From Actinomycetota bacterium (GTDB lineage: Bacteria > Actinomycetota > Actinomycetes > UBA12327), in assembly GCA_026392555.1 (NCBI GenBank), contig JAPLBW010000221.1:1-5357 (forward strand): a DNA stretch of 5,357 bases. The letters are read 5' to 3'. The notes beneath the pieces were generated by a model, which did not search any database, was not told the DNA's origin, and saw nothing but the letters and a program-made list of their open reading frames with translations. Position numbers and translations under genes: made by a program. The first letter of the stretch is position 1, and the number at the start of each line of letters is the position of its first letter. Shown in pieces: positions 1 to 5,357 of the stretch.

Positions 1-2
1 CG

Positions 3-371
3 ATGCACGCGCTCAGGATTCGCGCGGCCACTCTCCGTGACGGGGTCATCGCCGTGATCGCTGTGGCTGTGATGACGGCCGTGTTCTGGACGTTTCTGTC
101 ACGGTGGACCACCAGCACGGTAGGTCTGTGGGACGCCCTGACGACTGCACTCAGCCTTGTTGCCGTGATGGCTCAAGCCCGCAAAGTCGTCCAGTCCTGG
201 TGGTTGTGGATCATCGCTGACGTCATCTACATCCCCCTCTACGCCTCAAAGGGGCTCTGGTTGACCGCCGGGCTCTACGTCATTTTCCTCGCGCTGTGCG
301 TATACGGCCTGCGCGAGTGGTCCCAGCGGGTGCGTGAGCTGCGGACGACGACGGTGGAAGCATCGGCGTGA
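3..371 (+). CDS. pnuC: PnuC-type nicotinamide riboside transporter, 3' end only
   Basis: This is an inner-membrane facilitator that takes up nicotinamide riboside for NAD salvage. The window shows the last 122 codons. The frame is open to the left edge and PnuC proteins usually have about 200-240 residues, so the ATG at position 3 is probably an internal methionine and the true start lies outside. Four hydrophobic segments are visible at about residues 15-33, 42-58, 65-81 and 86-103 of the fragment. The family pattern is clear: a glutamine-arginine stretch at 58-60, the Trp-rich WWLW at 66-69, Asp73, then an LY..KGL.LTA.LY run at 79-92 ending in GLREW. A charged cytoplasmic tail follows. The stop codon overlaps the next gene's GTG start by 4 nt (GTGA), so the two are translationally coupled, and that neighbour supplies the kinase that traps the imported riboside. 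Family assignment is firm; the exact substrate is inferred from the neighbour. Confidence 0.88.
   Translation: MHALRIRAATLRDGVIAVIAVAVMTAVFWTFLSRWTTSTVGLWDALTTALSLVAVMAQARKVVQSWWLWIIADVIYIPLYASKGLWLTAGLYVIFLALCVYGLREWSQRVRELRTTTVEASA
352..360 (+). promoter_or_regulatory. Ribosome binding site for nadR
   Basis: A purine-rich GGTGGAAG stretch lies inside the end of pnuC, with 7 nt between its last base and the GTG at 368. It supports GTG 368 as the nadR start, since no ATG in the same frame lies near and the N-terminal KRFANALVYGKFYPPHAGH begins directly there. Confidence 0.55.
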
Positions 372-1441
372 AGCGCTTCGCCAACGCCTTGGTCTACGGC
401 AAGTTCTACCCGCCTCACGCCGGCCATGTGGCTCTCGTGCAGCACGCGGAGTCGTTGGCTGATCGGGTCACCATCGCGTGCTTCGGAACGTCAAGCGACC
501 GGATGACTCCGCTTCGCCGGGCAACTGCTCTGGCGAACGATGCTGGAATCCGGGCCGGACGGCGCCAGCATCGTGTCATCAGCGGGATCGATGAGGCACC
601 GTTCGACCTCGGCAGCGACACGGTGTGGGCGGCGCACGTGGCGGTCCTCAACGCGCACCTCGGGGCCGACGAACGGCCCGATGTGCTGGTCACGTCGGAG
701 GCGTACGGTCCCGAGCTTGCGCGGCGCTTAGGGATCGCCCATGAGTTCTTCGATATCGAGCGCTCCGCACACCCGATCAGCGGCACTCGGGTACGGGCCG
801 ATCCGATCGGTCACTGGAATCACCTCGGGCCGGCGGCCCAGCGCCTGCTCACCACCCGGGTCGTCGTGCTCGGGGCTGAATCGACCGGTACCTCGACGAT
901 CGCTCAAGCACTGGCGGAGCGACTGCGGGGGCGGGGAGGCGCGTGGGGGCGGACTCTCGTCGTGGAGGAGTACGGCCGAGAGCTCACGGAGCGCAAACAG
1001 CGTGAAGCAGCTAACGGTGGCCCGTTGCCCGTGTCGGTCGAGTGGACGCGCGAGGACTTTGCCGAGGTGGTGCGGGAGCAGCGCAACCGCGAACACGAGG
1101 CAGCCGCACGGAGCGGTCCGGTACTGGTGTGCGACACCGATGCGTTGGCCACGATGGTGTGGGAACAGCGGTACACGGGGCAGTCGACCATCACGTCCTC
1201 GTCGTACAACGGTGACATCTACGTGCTCACCGACCACGCAGGCGTTCCATTCGTCCAGGACGGCATGCGCGACGGGGAACACCTACGGGCCGAGATGACT
1301 GAACAGTTCGCTCAGAGGTTGACCTGGGCAGAGGTTCCCTGGGTGATGCTGACCGGCTCCTTGGCCGAGCGGATCAATCTCGCCGAGCGCATGGCCGACC
1401 AAGCGTGCGAGGCCAAACTCGCCTTCACCACGCCTGTCTGA
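368..1441 (+). CDS. nadR: Bifunctional NMN adenylyltransferase / nicotinamide riboside kinase (NadR-like)
   Basis: This cytoplasmic NAD salvage enzyme of 357 residues has two fused catalytic domains. Residues 5-145 form the nucleotidyltransferase half that joins NMN and ATP into NAD: GKFYPPHAGH at 11-20 contains the HxGH motif and ISGTRVR at 137-143 is the second ATP-phosphate motif. Residues 164-350 form the P-loop kinase half that phosphorylates nicotinamide riboside to NMN: a Walker-A-like loop at 169-177, EYGRE at 201-205, a CDTDALAT segment at 255-262 with the probable catalytic Asp, and a lid with DGMRDGE at 298-304. The N-terminal helix-turn-helix repressor domain of enterobacterial NadR is absent, so this protein should be an enzyme only. 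The P-loop reads GAESTGTST, with Thr where the usual Lys stands. GTG start, coupled to the upstream transporter by a 4-nt overlap. The codons are visibly GC-richer than those of the genes to the right. Confidence 0.93.
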   Translation: MKRFANALVYGKFYPPHAGHVALVQHAESLADRVTIACFGTSSDRMTPLRRATALANDAGIRAGRRQHRVISGIDEAPFDLGSDTVWAAHVAVLNAHLGADERPDVLVTSEAYGPELARRLGIAHEFFDIERSAHPISGTRVRADPIGHWNHLGPAAQRLLTTRVVVLGAESTGTSTIAQALAERLRGRGGAWGRTLVVEEYGRELTERKQREAANGGPLPVSVEWTREDFAEVVREQRNREHEAAARSGPVLVCDTDALATMVWEQRYTGQSTITSSSYNGDIYVLTDHAGVPFVQDGMRDGEHLRAEMTEQFAQRLTWAEVPWVMLTGSLAERINLAERMADQACEAKLAFTTPV

Positions 1442-1810
1442 GATCGGCGCCGTGAGGCCGATGGACAGCTCGGCGTGCGAGCGCTGCGGGTGAGTGTCGG
1501 AGTCCCATGTTGTCCTGATGACGTGAACGCTCGAGCCGCATCGACAGCTGACGCACGTTGCCAGAGCGTGGACATCGGCTTAAGGCGTCGCATAGCGTGA
1601 CCTCAAGGGGGTGGCACTGGTCGGCGTGGATTTGGCCTCGCGCCACCCTGCCGCCCTATCGCCGACTATTTGCGCGCGAGCAGTTTGGGGGGACCAGTGG
1701 GCACGGCTCAGGCCATCAAGGATGGGCGCTGTGGAATTAGTTTGGTGTCCAACACCTGTCCCCATAACTTGCAGTGGTGTTCGCGCAGCCTGCTTGACTG
1801 GCTCGTGGTG
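1442..1810. other. Gene-free stretch between convergent nadR and pfkA
   Basis: These 369 bases lie between the ends of two convergent genes. Short open frames exist on both strands but none has a ribosome binding site, a recognisable domain or a convincing start, so I call no gene. Three small inverted repeats can be seen. ATCGGC/GCCGAT (1443-1448 and 1457-1462) follows the nadR stop directly and could end its transcript, though no T-run follows. GGGTGGC/GCCACCC lies at 1609-1615 and 1642-1648. GGTGT/ACACC lies at 1744-1748 and 1752-1756. No tRNA, rRNA or clear transposase remnant was recognised. The stretch coincides with the change from GC-rich to less GC-rich sequence, so it may be an old junction. 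Confidence 0.6.
1443..1462 (+). terminator. Possible hairpin just after nadR
   Basis: A perfect 6-bp inverted repeat (ATCGGC, 8-nt loop, GCCGAT) begins one base after the nadR stop codon. It could form a transcript-end hairpin. No T-run follows, so it is not a classical intrinsic terminator, and a 6-bp repeat can arise by chance. Confidence 0.25.
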
Positions 1811-2833
1811 CTAACCGAACAGGAGGGCAACTTCGGCATAGCGCTCAGGCGGGACTCGCTTGAGCGACCCGATGGCTTCGGTGAGGGGAACGGTGATGAT
1901 CTGTGTGGACCGCAGGGCGACCATCTGTCCCCAGGACTTGTTCGTCACTGCATCGACAGCGGCTAAACCAAACCGCGTAGCTAGTTCGCGATCAAAGGCC
2001 GAAGGCGTTCCACCGCGCTGGACGTGTCCTAGAACGGTATTGCGCGAGGGGTGTCCAGTGCGCTGTTCCAGCGCCGAGGTCATCCATTGCCCGATGTTGG
2101 GGATGTAGCGGCTGCCAAATTCATCGTGCGTTCCGTGTTGTTCCAACAGGTCCGGATCGGCCGGGATGGCACGCTCGGCCACCACGATCACGGGCGCGTA
2201 CGACTTGGCAAAGCGACTTTCCACCCAGCCTTGCACCACATCAAGATCAAAGGGTTGCTCAGGAATACAGATTCCATTGGCTCCACCGGCCACTCCTGCA
2301 TGCAGCGCGATCCATCCGGTGTTGCGGCCCATGACCTCCACGACCAAGGTGCGGTGATGACTTTCGGCGGTGGTGTGCAAGCGATCAATGGCTTCGGTGG
2401 CAACGTTGACTGCCGTATCAAAACCGAACGTGTAATCAGTTCCCTCAAGGTCGTTGTCAATGGTCTTGGGAACACCCACCACATTCACACCGGCGGCCTC
2501 CAGCAGATGTGCTCCGCCGAGCGTGCCCTCACCACCGATAACGATGAGAACATCCACCTGATTGTCGGACAAAACCTTCACGATGGTCTGCAGCTTCTCG
2601 GCTACGGTTGCCGGGGATACTCCCGTGCTTCCCAGAATCGTTCCGCCGCGAGGCAAGATCCCGCGCACTTGATCTATGCCGAGTTCAACGACATCACCTG
2701 AAATCGCACCCATCCAGCCATCACGGATACCCAGAACGGTGTCGCCATTGATGGAGGCCTTGCGAACTATGGCGCGAAGTACAGCGTTGAGGCCGGGACA
2801 ATCTCCCCCACCGGTCAACACTGCAATCTTCAT
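1811..2833 (-). CDS. pfkA: 6-phosphofructokinase, probably ATP-dependent
   Basis: This enzyme phosphorylates fructose 6-phosphate to fructose 1,6-bisphosphate, the committed step of glycolysis, in the cytoplasm. The 340 residues match the usual length of the short bacterial PfkA family. Visible motifs are the nucleotide-binding GGGDCPGLNAV at 8-18, GGEGT at 100-104, PKTIDND at 122-128 with the catalytic Asp126, MGR at 168-170, and the family signature from Arg264 through GHVQRGG to Asp281-Arg282. Gly103 (E. coli position 104) is the residue normally seen in ATP-using enzymes; pyrophosphate-using enzymes carry Asp there. Lys123 (E. coli 124) is the lysine also found in the pyrophosphate group, a mixture known from actinobacterial ATP enzymes. 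The ATG at 2833 lies only 6 nt after the stop of the upstream acyltransferase gene and lacks a good Shine-Dalgarno sequence, so translation is probably coupled. Ends in TAG at 1811-1813. Confidence 0.95.
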   Translation of the reverse strand: MKIAVLTGGGDCPGLNAVLRAIVRKASINGDTVLGIRDGWMGAISGDVVELGIDQVRGILPRGGTILGSTGVSPATVAEKLQTIVKVLSDNQVDVLIVIGGEGTLGGAHLLEAAGVNVVGVPKTIDNDLEGTDYTFGFDTAVNVATEAIDRLHTTAESHHRTLVVEVMGRNTGWIALHAGVAGGANGICIPEQPFDLDVVQGWVESRFAKSYAPVIVVAERAIPADPDLLEQHGTHDEFGSRYIPNIGQWMTSALEQRTGHPSRNTVLGHVQRGGTPSAFDRELATRFGLAAVDAVTNKSWGQMVALRSTQIITVPLTEAIGSLKRVPPERYAEVALLFG

Positions 2834-2839
2834 CAGCAG

Positions 2840-3604
2840 TTACACCGCTTCGGCAGAATCAGAATCGTCAGTTTCAACAGGTTCCGGGACAGCATCGACC
2901 TGACCATTTTCCCGAGCCGCCTTGGCCAAACGCGCCTTTTGGGTGGACGCGTAAATATCAACGTATTCCTGCTCGGATAGAGCCAAAATCGCGTACATGA
3001 TTTCGTCCGTGACTGCACGCAGTACCAAACGGTCAGCTTGCATTCCCGCGTAACGCGAAAAGTCCATTGCTTTACCCACGCGAATTCCCACGCGACCAAG
3101 ATTGGGACGCACTTGACCGGGCGGCTGCACCTTGTCAGTGCCAATCATGGCGACGGGAACTACGACTGCTCCGGCATCAAGTGCCATGCGGGCGACGCCG
3201 ACTCGACCGCGATACAACCGGCCATCCGGTGAGCGAGTGCCCTCGGGGTAAATCCCAAGCAGTCCACCATCGTTCAAGACTTCAACGCCGGTTCGAATGG
3301 CGTCATCGGCCGAGCGACCACCGGTGCGATCGACCGAGACCTGTCCGGCAGCCTTGAAGAATCCGGCCGTCAGGCGACCCTTCACTCCAGGGGTATTGAA
3401 GTACTCGCTCTTGGCCAAGAAGGTGACTCGTCGCGTAATCGCGATGGGGAGAAACACCGAGTCAGAAAACGACAGGTGATTGCTGGCCAAAATGACCGGA
3501 CCCTCATGCGGAATGTTTTCGGCGCCTTCAATCCACGGATGAAAGGCCAAACGCAAAGCGGGACCGGCGACGACGTTTTTCATCAAGCCGTAGAGCATTC
3601 CCAC
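2840..3604 (-). CDS. PlsC-like 1-acyl-glycerol-3-phosphate acyltransferase
   Basis: This membrane-associated acyltransferase probably moves an acyl group onto lysophosphatidic acid to make phosphatidic acid, the precursor of phospholipids; other glycerolipid or glycolipid acceptors are possible in actinobacteria. Of 254 residues, the conserved block order is complete: NHLSFSD at 42-48 holds the catalytic His43 and Asp48 (HX4D), VDR at 91-93 is block II, EGTRS at 121-125 is the phosphate-binding block III, and VVPVAMIG at 148-155 is block IV. The C-terminal tail after about 230 is acidic, low in complexity and probably disordered. The GTG at 3604 is chosen because AGGAAAG lies 3-6 nt upstream of it; ATG at 3598 (residue 3) is the alternative and changes nothing functionally. 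It is the first gene of an operon with pfkA. The acyltransferase fold is certain, the acceptor is not. Confidence 0.92.
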   Translation of the reverse strand: MGMLYGLMKNVVAGPALRLAFHPWIEGAENIPHEGPVILASNHLSFSDSVFLPIAITRRVTFLAKSEYFNTPGVKGRLTAGFFKAAGQVSVDRTGGRSADDAIRTGVEVLNDGGLLGIYPEGTRSPDGRLYRGRVGVARMALDAGAVVVPVAMIGTDKVQPPGQVRPNLGRVGIRVGKAMDFSRYAGMQADRLVLRAVTDEIMYAILALSEQEYVDIYASTQKARLAKAARENGQVDAVPEPVETDDSDSAEAV

Positions 3605-3607
3605 CTG

Positions 3608-3614
3608 CTTTCCT
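3608..3614 (-). promoter_or_regulatory. Ribosome binding site for the acyltransferase gene
   Basis: On the minus strand AGGAAAG ends 3 nt, and its AGGA core 6 nt, before the GTG at 3604. For the ATG at 3598 the core would be 12 nt away, which favours the GTG start. Confidence 0.5.
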
Positions 3615-3663
3615 ACTGATTAGTGGATCCGAGCCTAGGGCGAGCCCCCAGAGTTGCCATGAC

Positions 3664-3681
3664 GTGGGGCGCAGCACCCAC
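3664..3681. repeat. Inverted repeat GTGGG/CCCAC in divergent intergenic region
   Basis: GTGGG (3664-3668) and CCCAC (3677-3681) are separated by 8 nt and lie one base left of the stronger palindrome at 3683-3695. It could be part of the same control region, but five-base arms are weak evidence alone. Confidence 0.3.
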
Positions 3682-3682
3682 T

Positions 3683-3695
3683 ATCGTGCCACGAT
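3683..3695. promoter_or_regulatory. Perfect 13-nt palindrome, candidate operator
   Basis: ATCGTG, one central C, CACGAT form a perfect two-fold symmetric site about halfway between the divergent starts at 3604 and 3737 (79 nt from one, 42 nt from the other). This is the form and place expected for a dimeric regulator acting on either or both transcription units. No regulator is encoded in the window and I do not match the motif to a known family. Confidence 0.4.
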
Positions 3696-3722
3696 GAGGT
3701 CAATCAGGCTCACAGCGACGGT

Positions 3723-3728
3723 GAAGGG
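3723..3728 (+). promoter_or_regulatory. Ribosome binding site deciding the start of the membrane-protein gene
   Basis: GAAGGG ends 8 nt before the ATG at 3737, a normal spacing. The in-frame GTG at 3728 overlaps this site and has no better one upstream, so ATG 3737 is preferred. Confidence 0.5.
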
Positions 3729-3736
3729 TGGGTGCC

Positions 3737-4420
3737 ATGTCTAGGCTGGAAAACGGTCTACCGGCTGATGACTGGATGCTCCTTGCCGACGTTGAGGCAC
3801 CGTTCACCGAGCATGTTCTCGAAGCCTTGGCCGATCAGGGCATTGCCGCCTACGCCGAACCGTTCACTTCGCCAGAGTCCTCTTACCTAGGCACTCCCCG
3901 AGCCAGTGGCCCGTCAGACCGCCTCATGGTCGATCGCAACTTCCGCAGCCAAGCGCGTGCCGTGCTCTCAGTTTTGTTGCCGGAATTGCGCGCGGAGTTT
4001 GATGCCCAGCAACACGTCGATCAAGACCAGTCATGGAAACAAATTGTCACCGGCCTCACCGATGACGGAGTGGGTCAAAACGTTGACACCAGCGTGGTCC
4101 CTGATCAGATCGATGCCCTTGAAGACAGCTGGTCAGAGTTCGCGCAGACAACAACCTTTGTTGATGACCCGCACGATCACTTCATCCCGCCCGAGCCTCC
4201 TCCCATTCCAGCCAGCGACCCAGTAACGCAATTTGCCTGGGCAGCTCTGGCGATCGGCCCGACGTTTTTGATCTTGGGAACGCTGCTTGGTTGGGGATTG
4301 GGTGGATTCATGGGATTCCTCGCCGTGGCCATGTCGATCGGTGGCGGCGTCACGCTCATCGCGCGCATGGACGATCGCCCCAATGCTGAGGATCGTGGCG
4401 ACGACGGGGCTGTTCTCTAA
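3737..4420 (+). CDS. Uncharacterised actinobacterial two-helix membrane protein
   Basis: I cannot assign a function. From the ATG at 3737 the product has 227 residues. Residues 1-85 form a soluble domain (WMLLADVEAPFTEHVLEALADQGIAAY, then LMVDR and a helix with QARAVL) whose alpha-beta pattern resembles the small DUF2007-like 'signal transducing' domains; that likeness is by eye. An acidic linker follows, with the proline-rich HFIPPEPPPIP at about 148-158. Two membrane helices lie at about 164-186 and 188-210, rich in Gly and Ala, followed by a short acidic tail. Soluble domain, Pro-rich linker and helix pair together resemble a widespread uncharacterised actinobacterial protein that I recall being found near glucokinase and acyltransferase genes. 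An in-frame GTG at 3728 would add three residues. Its TAA stop overlaps the convergent TAG that ends the ancestral glucokinase frame. Confidence 0.85.
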   Translation: MSRLENGLPADDWMLLADVEAPFTEHVLEALADQGIAAYAEPFTSPESSYLGTPRASGPSDRLMVDRNFRSQARAVLSVLLPELRAEFDAQQHVDQDQSWKQIVTGLTDDGVGQNVDTSVVPDQIDALEDSWSEFAQTTTFVDDPHDHFIPPEPPPIPASDPVTQFAWAALAIGPTFLILGTLLGWGLGGFMGFLAVAMSIGGGVTLIARMDDRPNAEDRGDDGAVL

Positions 4421-5299
4421 ATCGCGCTTTCGTGTGCCAGTAATCCAGCGCCGACCATGGCGGCCAACTCGCCACACTGAGCCTTTACCACAAAGTTCGC
4501 CGGCCGCTGACACTCCACCGCCGACGACAACCAGGGCAGGGTCCAACACCGCCACCATGGCACTAAGGCCTGCGCCCAAGGTGGTTCCAATATCTGCAAT
4601 CAATGCCATGCACGCGTGATCGCCGGCCACCGCTAATTGGGTGACGAGATTGCCCGTGAGTTGATCAATGTCACCATCGCAGGCCGCCAGTAAAGGTTGG
4701 GCATCTAGATGTCCGCTGGCAACAAACTCACGCGCGTGACGAGTTAAGGCACTGCCACTTGCATATTGCTCCAAGCATCCGCGCGCACCGCATGCACACA
4801 ACACACCATCGAGAACCCACGGGATATGTCCGACTTCTCCAGCCGTGCCGTGTGCACCACGCATCAAGGTGTCGTTGACCACAACACCACCGCCAAGACC
4901 TGTGCCGACGGTGACTGCCAACAGGGAATGGACTCCATGACCTGAGCCCACGCGAAATTCAGCCCACGCAGTTGCGGTCGCATCATTTTCGATGACGCAC
5001 GACAACTGTGCTTGCTCCTCAATGCGCTGAGCCAACGGAAAATCGACAAAAGCCAAGTGCGGTGCGAAGGCCACGTTGCGGCGCGTGACATCAATCAGGC
5101 CAGCGACTCCGATGCCGATTGCGTGGGGCTTGTGACTTTCGCCAACCGTGTTGATGCACTCCACAACGGTGGCAACGATCGCATCTGCGTCGTGGGTAGG
5201 TGTGGGGACGCTGACCGACTTAAGGACTTCACCAGTACTCGACACCAGCCCGGCAACGGTCTTGGTTCCACCGATATCAACACCGATTACCCAGGACAT
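4417..5299 (-). pseudogene. ROK-family glucokinase with internal deletion and frameshift near the 3' end
   Basis: ROK kinases of this type phosphorylate glucose with ATP. Residues 1-269 match the family: DIGGTK at 8-13 (phosphate binding), END at 104-106 with the probable catalytic Asp106, VGTGLGGG at 131-138, GEVGH at 154-158, the zinc motif C168xCGxxGC175xE177, and GGGVSAAGEL at 260-269. There is no N-terminal HTH, so this is an enzyme and not a NagC/XylR-type repressor. After GEL (codon at 4495-4493) family members have about 25 more residues before an AQLG..AGLVGA..LA-like end. Here that end (AQCGELAAMVGAGLLA) follows almost at once in the +1 frame and stops at TAG 4419-4417. The 883-nt span is not a multiple of three. 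The original frame instead stays open to 4133, giving 388 residues with an unrelated tail. The ATG at 5299 has only a weak GGA 9 nt upstream. The enzyme is probably inactive or altered unless the break is an assembly error. Confidence 0.75.
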
Positions 5300-5357
5300 G
5301 GTTAGAGATCCAAGACAAACGGAGTTTGGCGACTCCTGAAGTGCCCCACATTCATAC
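5300..5357 (-). other. Upstream region of the glucokinase gene, cut by window edge
   Basis: Only 58 bases precede the glucokinase ATG. On the minus strand an AGGAG lies at 5337-5333, 33 nt upstream, too far to serve this ATG, and no in-frame start codon is placed to use it. A weak GGA at 5311-5309 is the only near site. No promoter can be assigned with confidence. Confidence 0.4.

Noticed and set aside
415..1298. Several open frames of 100-185 codons overlapping nadR on both strands
   Set aside because: They lie wholly within a well-supported NadR gene, have low-complexity Arg/Ser/Pro-rich products and no motif; GC-rich coding DNA regularly leaves such open shadows.
1615..1699. Inverted repeat CACTGGTC / GACCAGTG
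   Set aside because: Eight-base arms 69 nt apart are about what chance gives in a stretch of this length; no element or gene lies between.
1425..1814. Short frames of 60-98 codons in the gene-free stretch
   Set aside because: No ribosome binding site, odd composition, no recognisable family; several run into neighbouring genes.
2051..2701. A 216-codon + strand frame antisense to pfkA
   Set aside because: pfkA has every family motif in order; the antisense product shows no domain and no ribosome binding site.
3654..3687. Possible promoter TTGCCA with TATCGT before the membrane-protein gene
   Set aside because: The spacing is 22 nt, too long for a usual sigma-70-type promoter, and shifting the -10 leaves a poor match.
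4133..5299. Calling the glucokinase as an ordinary 388-residue gene
   Set aside because: The last 119 residues do not resemble the family, most are antisense to another gene, and the expected C-terminus lies in the +1 frame ending at 4417.
4417..5299. Polyphosphate glucokinase (PPGK) identity
   Set aside because: The N-terminal phosphate loop reads DIGGTK and the zinc motif CxCGxxGC is present, as in GlkA-type ROK kinases; PPGK usually has DIGGSG and lacks this zinc motif.
1..5357. tRNA, rRNA, riboswitch or CRISPR array
   Set aside because: No cloverleaf with a T-loop consensus, no spaced direct repeats and no known riboswitch core was seen on either strand.

Overview
The window looks like a chromosomal segment from an actinobacterium of moderate to high GC. 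The evidence is the GTG starts and protein families typical of that phylum: an NadR without a repressor domain, a phosphofructokinase with the Gly/Lys signature common in actinobacteria, a GlkA-type ROK glucokinase, and a small two-helix membrane protein with a proline-rich linker. Species and genus cannot be read from the sequence. No rRNA, tRNA, CRISPR array or recognisable transposase was found.

Left part (1-1441, + strand, clearly GC-richer): the 3' end of a pnuC-type nicotinamide riboside transporter, overlapping by 4 nt a nadR-type gene for a fused NMN adenylyltransferase / nicotinamide riboside kinase. Together they make a short NAD salvage route: import of nicotinamide riboside, phosphorylation to NMN, adenylylation to NAD. 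Positions 1442-1810 hold no convincing gene and separate this operon tail-to-tail from the next.

Middle part (1811-3604, - strand): a two-gene operon, plsC-like acyltransferase then pfkA, 6 nt apart, linking phospholipid synthesis and the committed step of glycolysis. A 132-nt divergent intergenic region (3605-3736) with a perfect 13-nt palindrome separates it from a + strand gene for an uncharacterised two-helix membrane protein (3737-4420).

Right part (4417-5299, - strand): a ROK-family glucokinase gene, convergent with the membrane-protein gene; the ancestral stop codons overlap. The glucokinase is the oddest item. It matches the family up to the GGGVS motif, then jumps without the usual roughly 25 residues into another reading frame that carries the expected C-terminal end. 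This indicates a small internal deletion with frameshift, or an assembly error. The intact frame reads on for about 119 codons, mostly antisense to its neighbour. If real, a pathway block encoding both glucokinase and phosphofructokinase has lost, or altered, its glucokinase.
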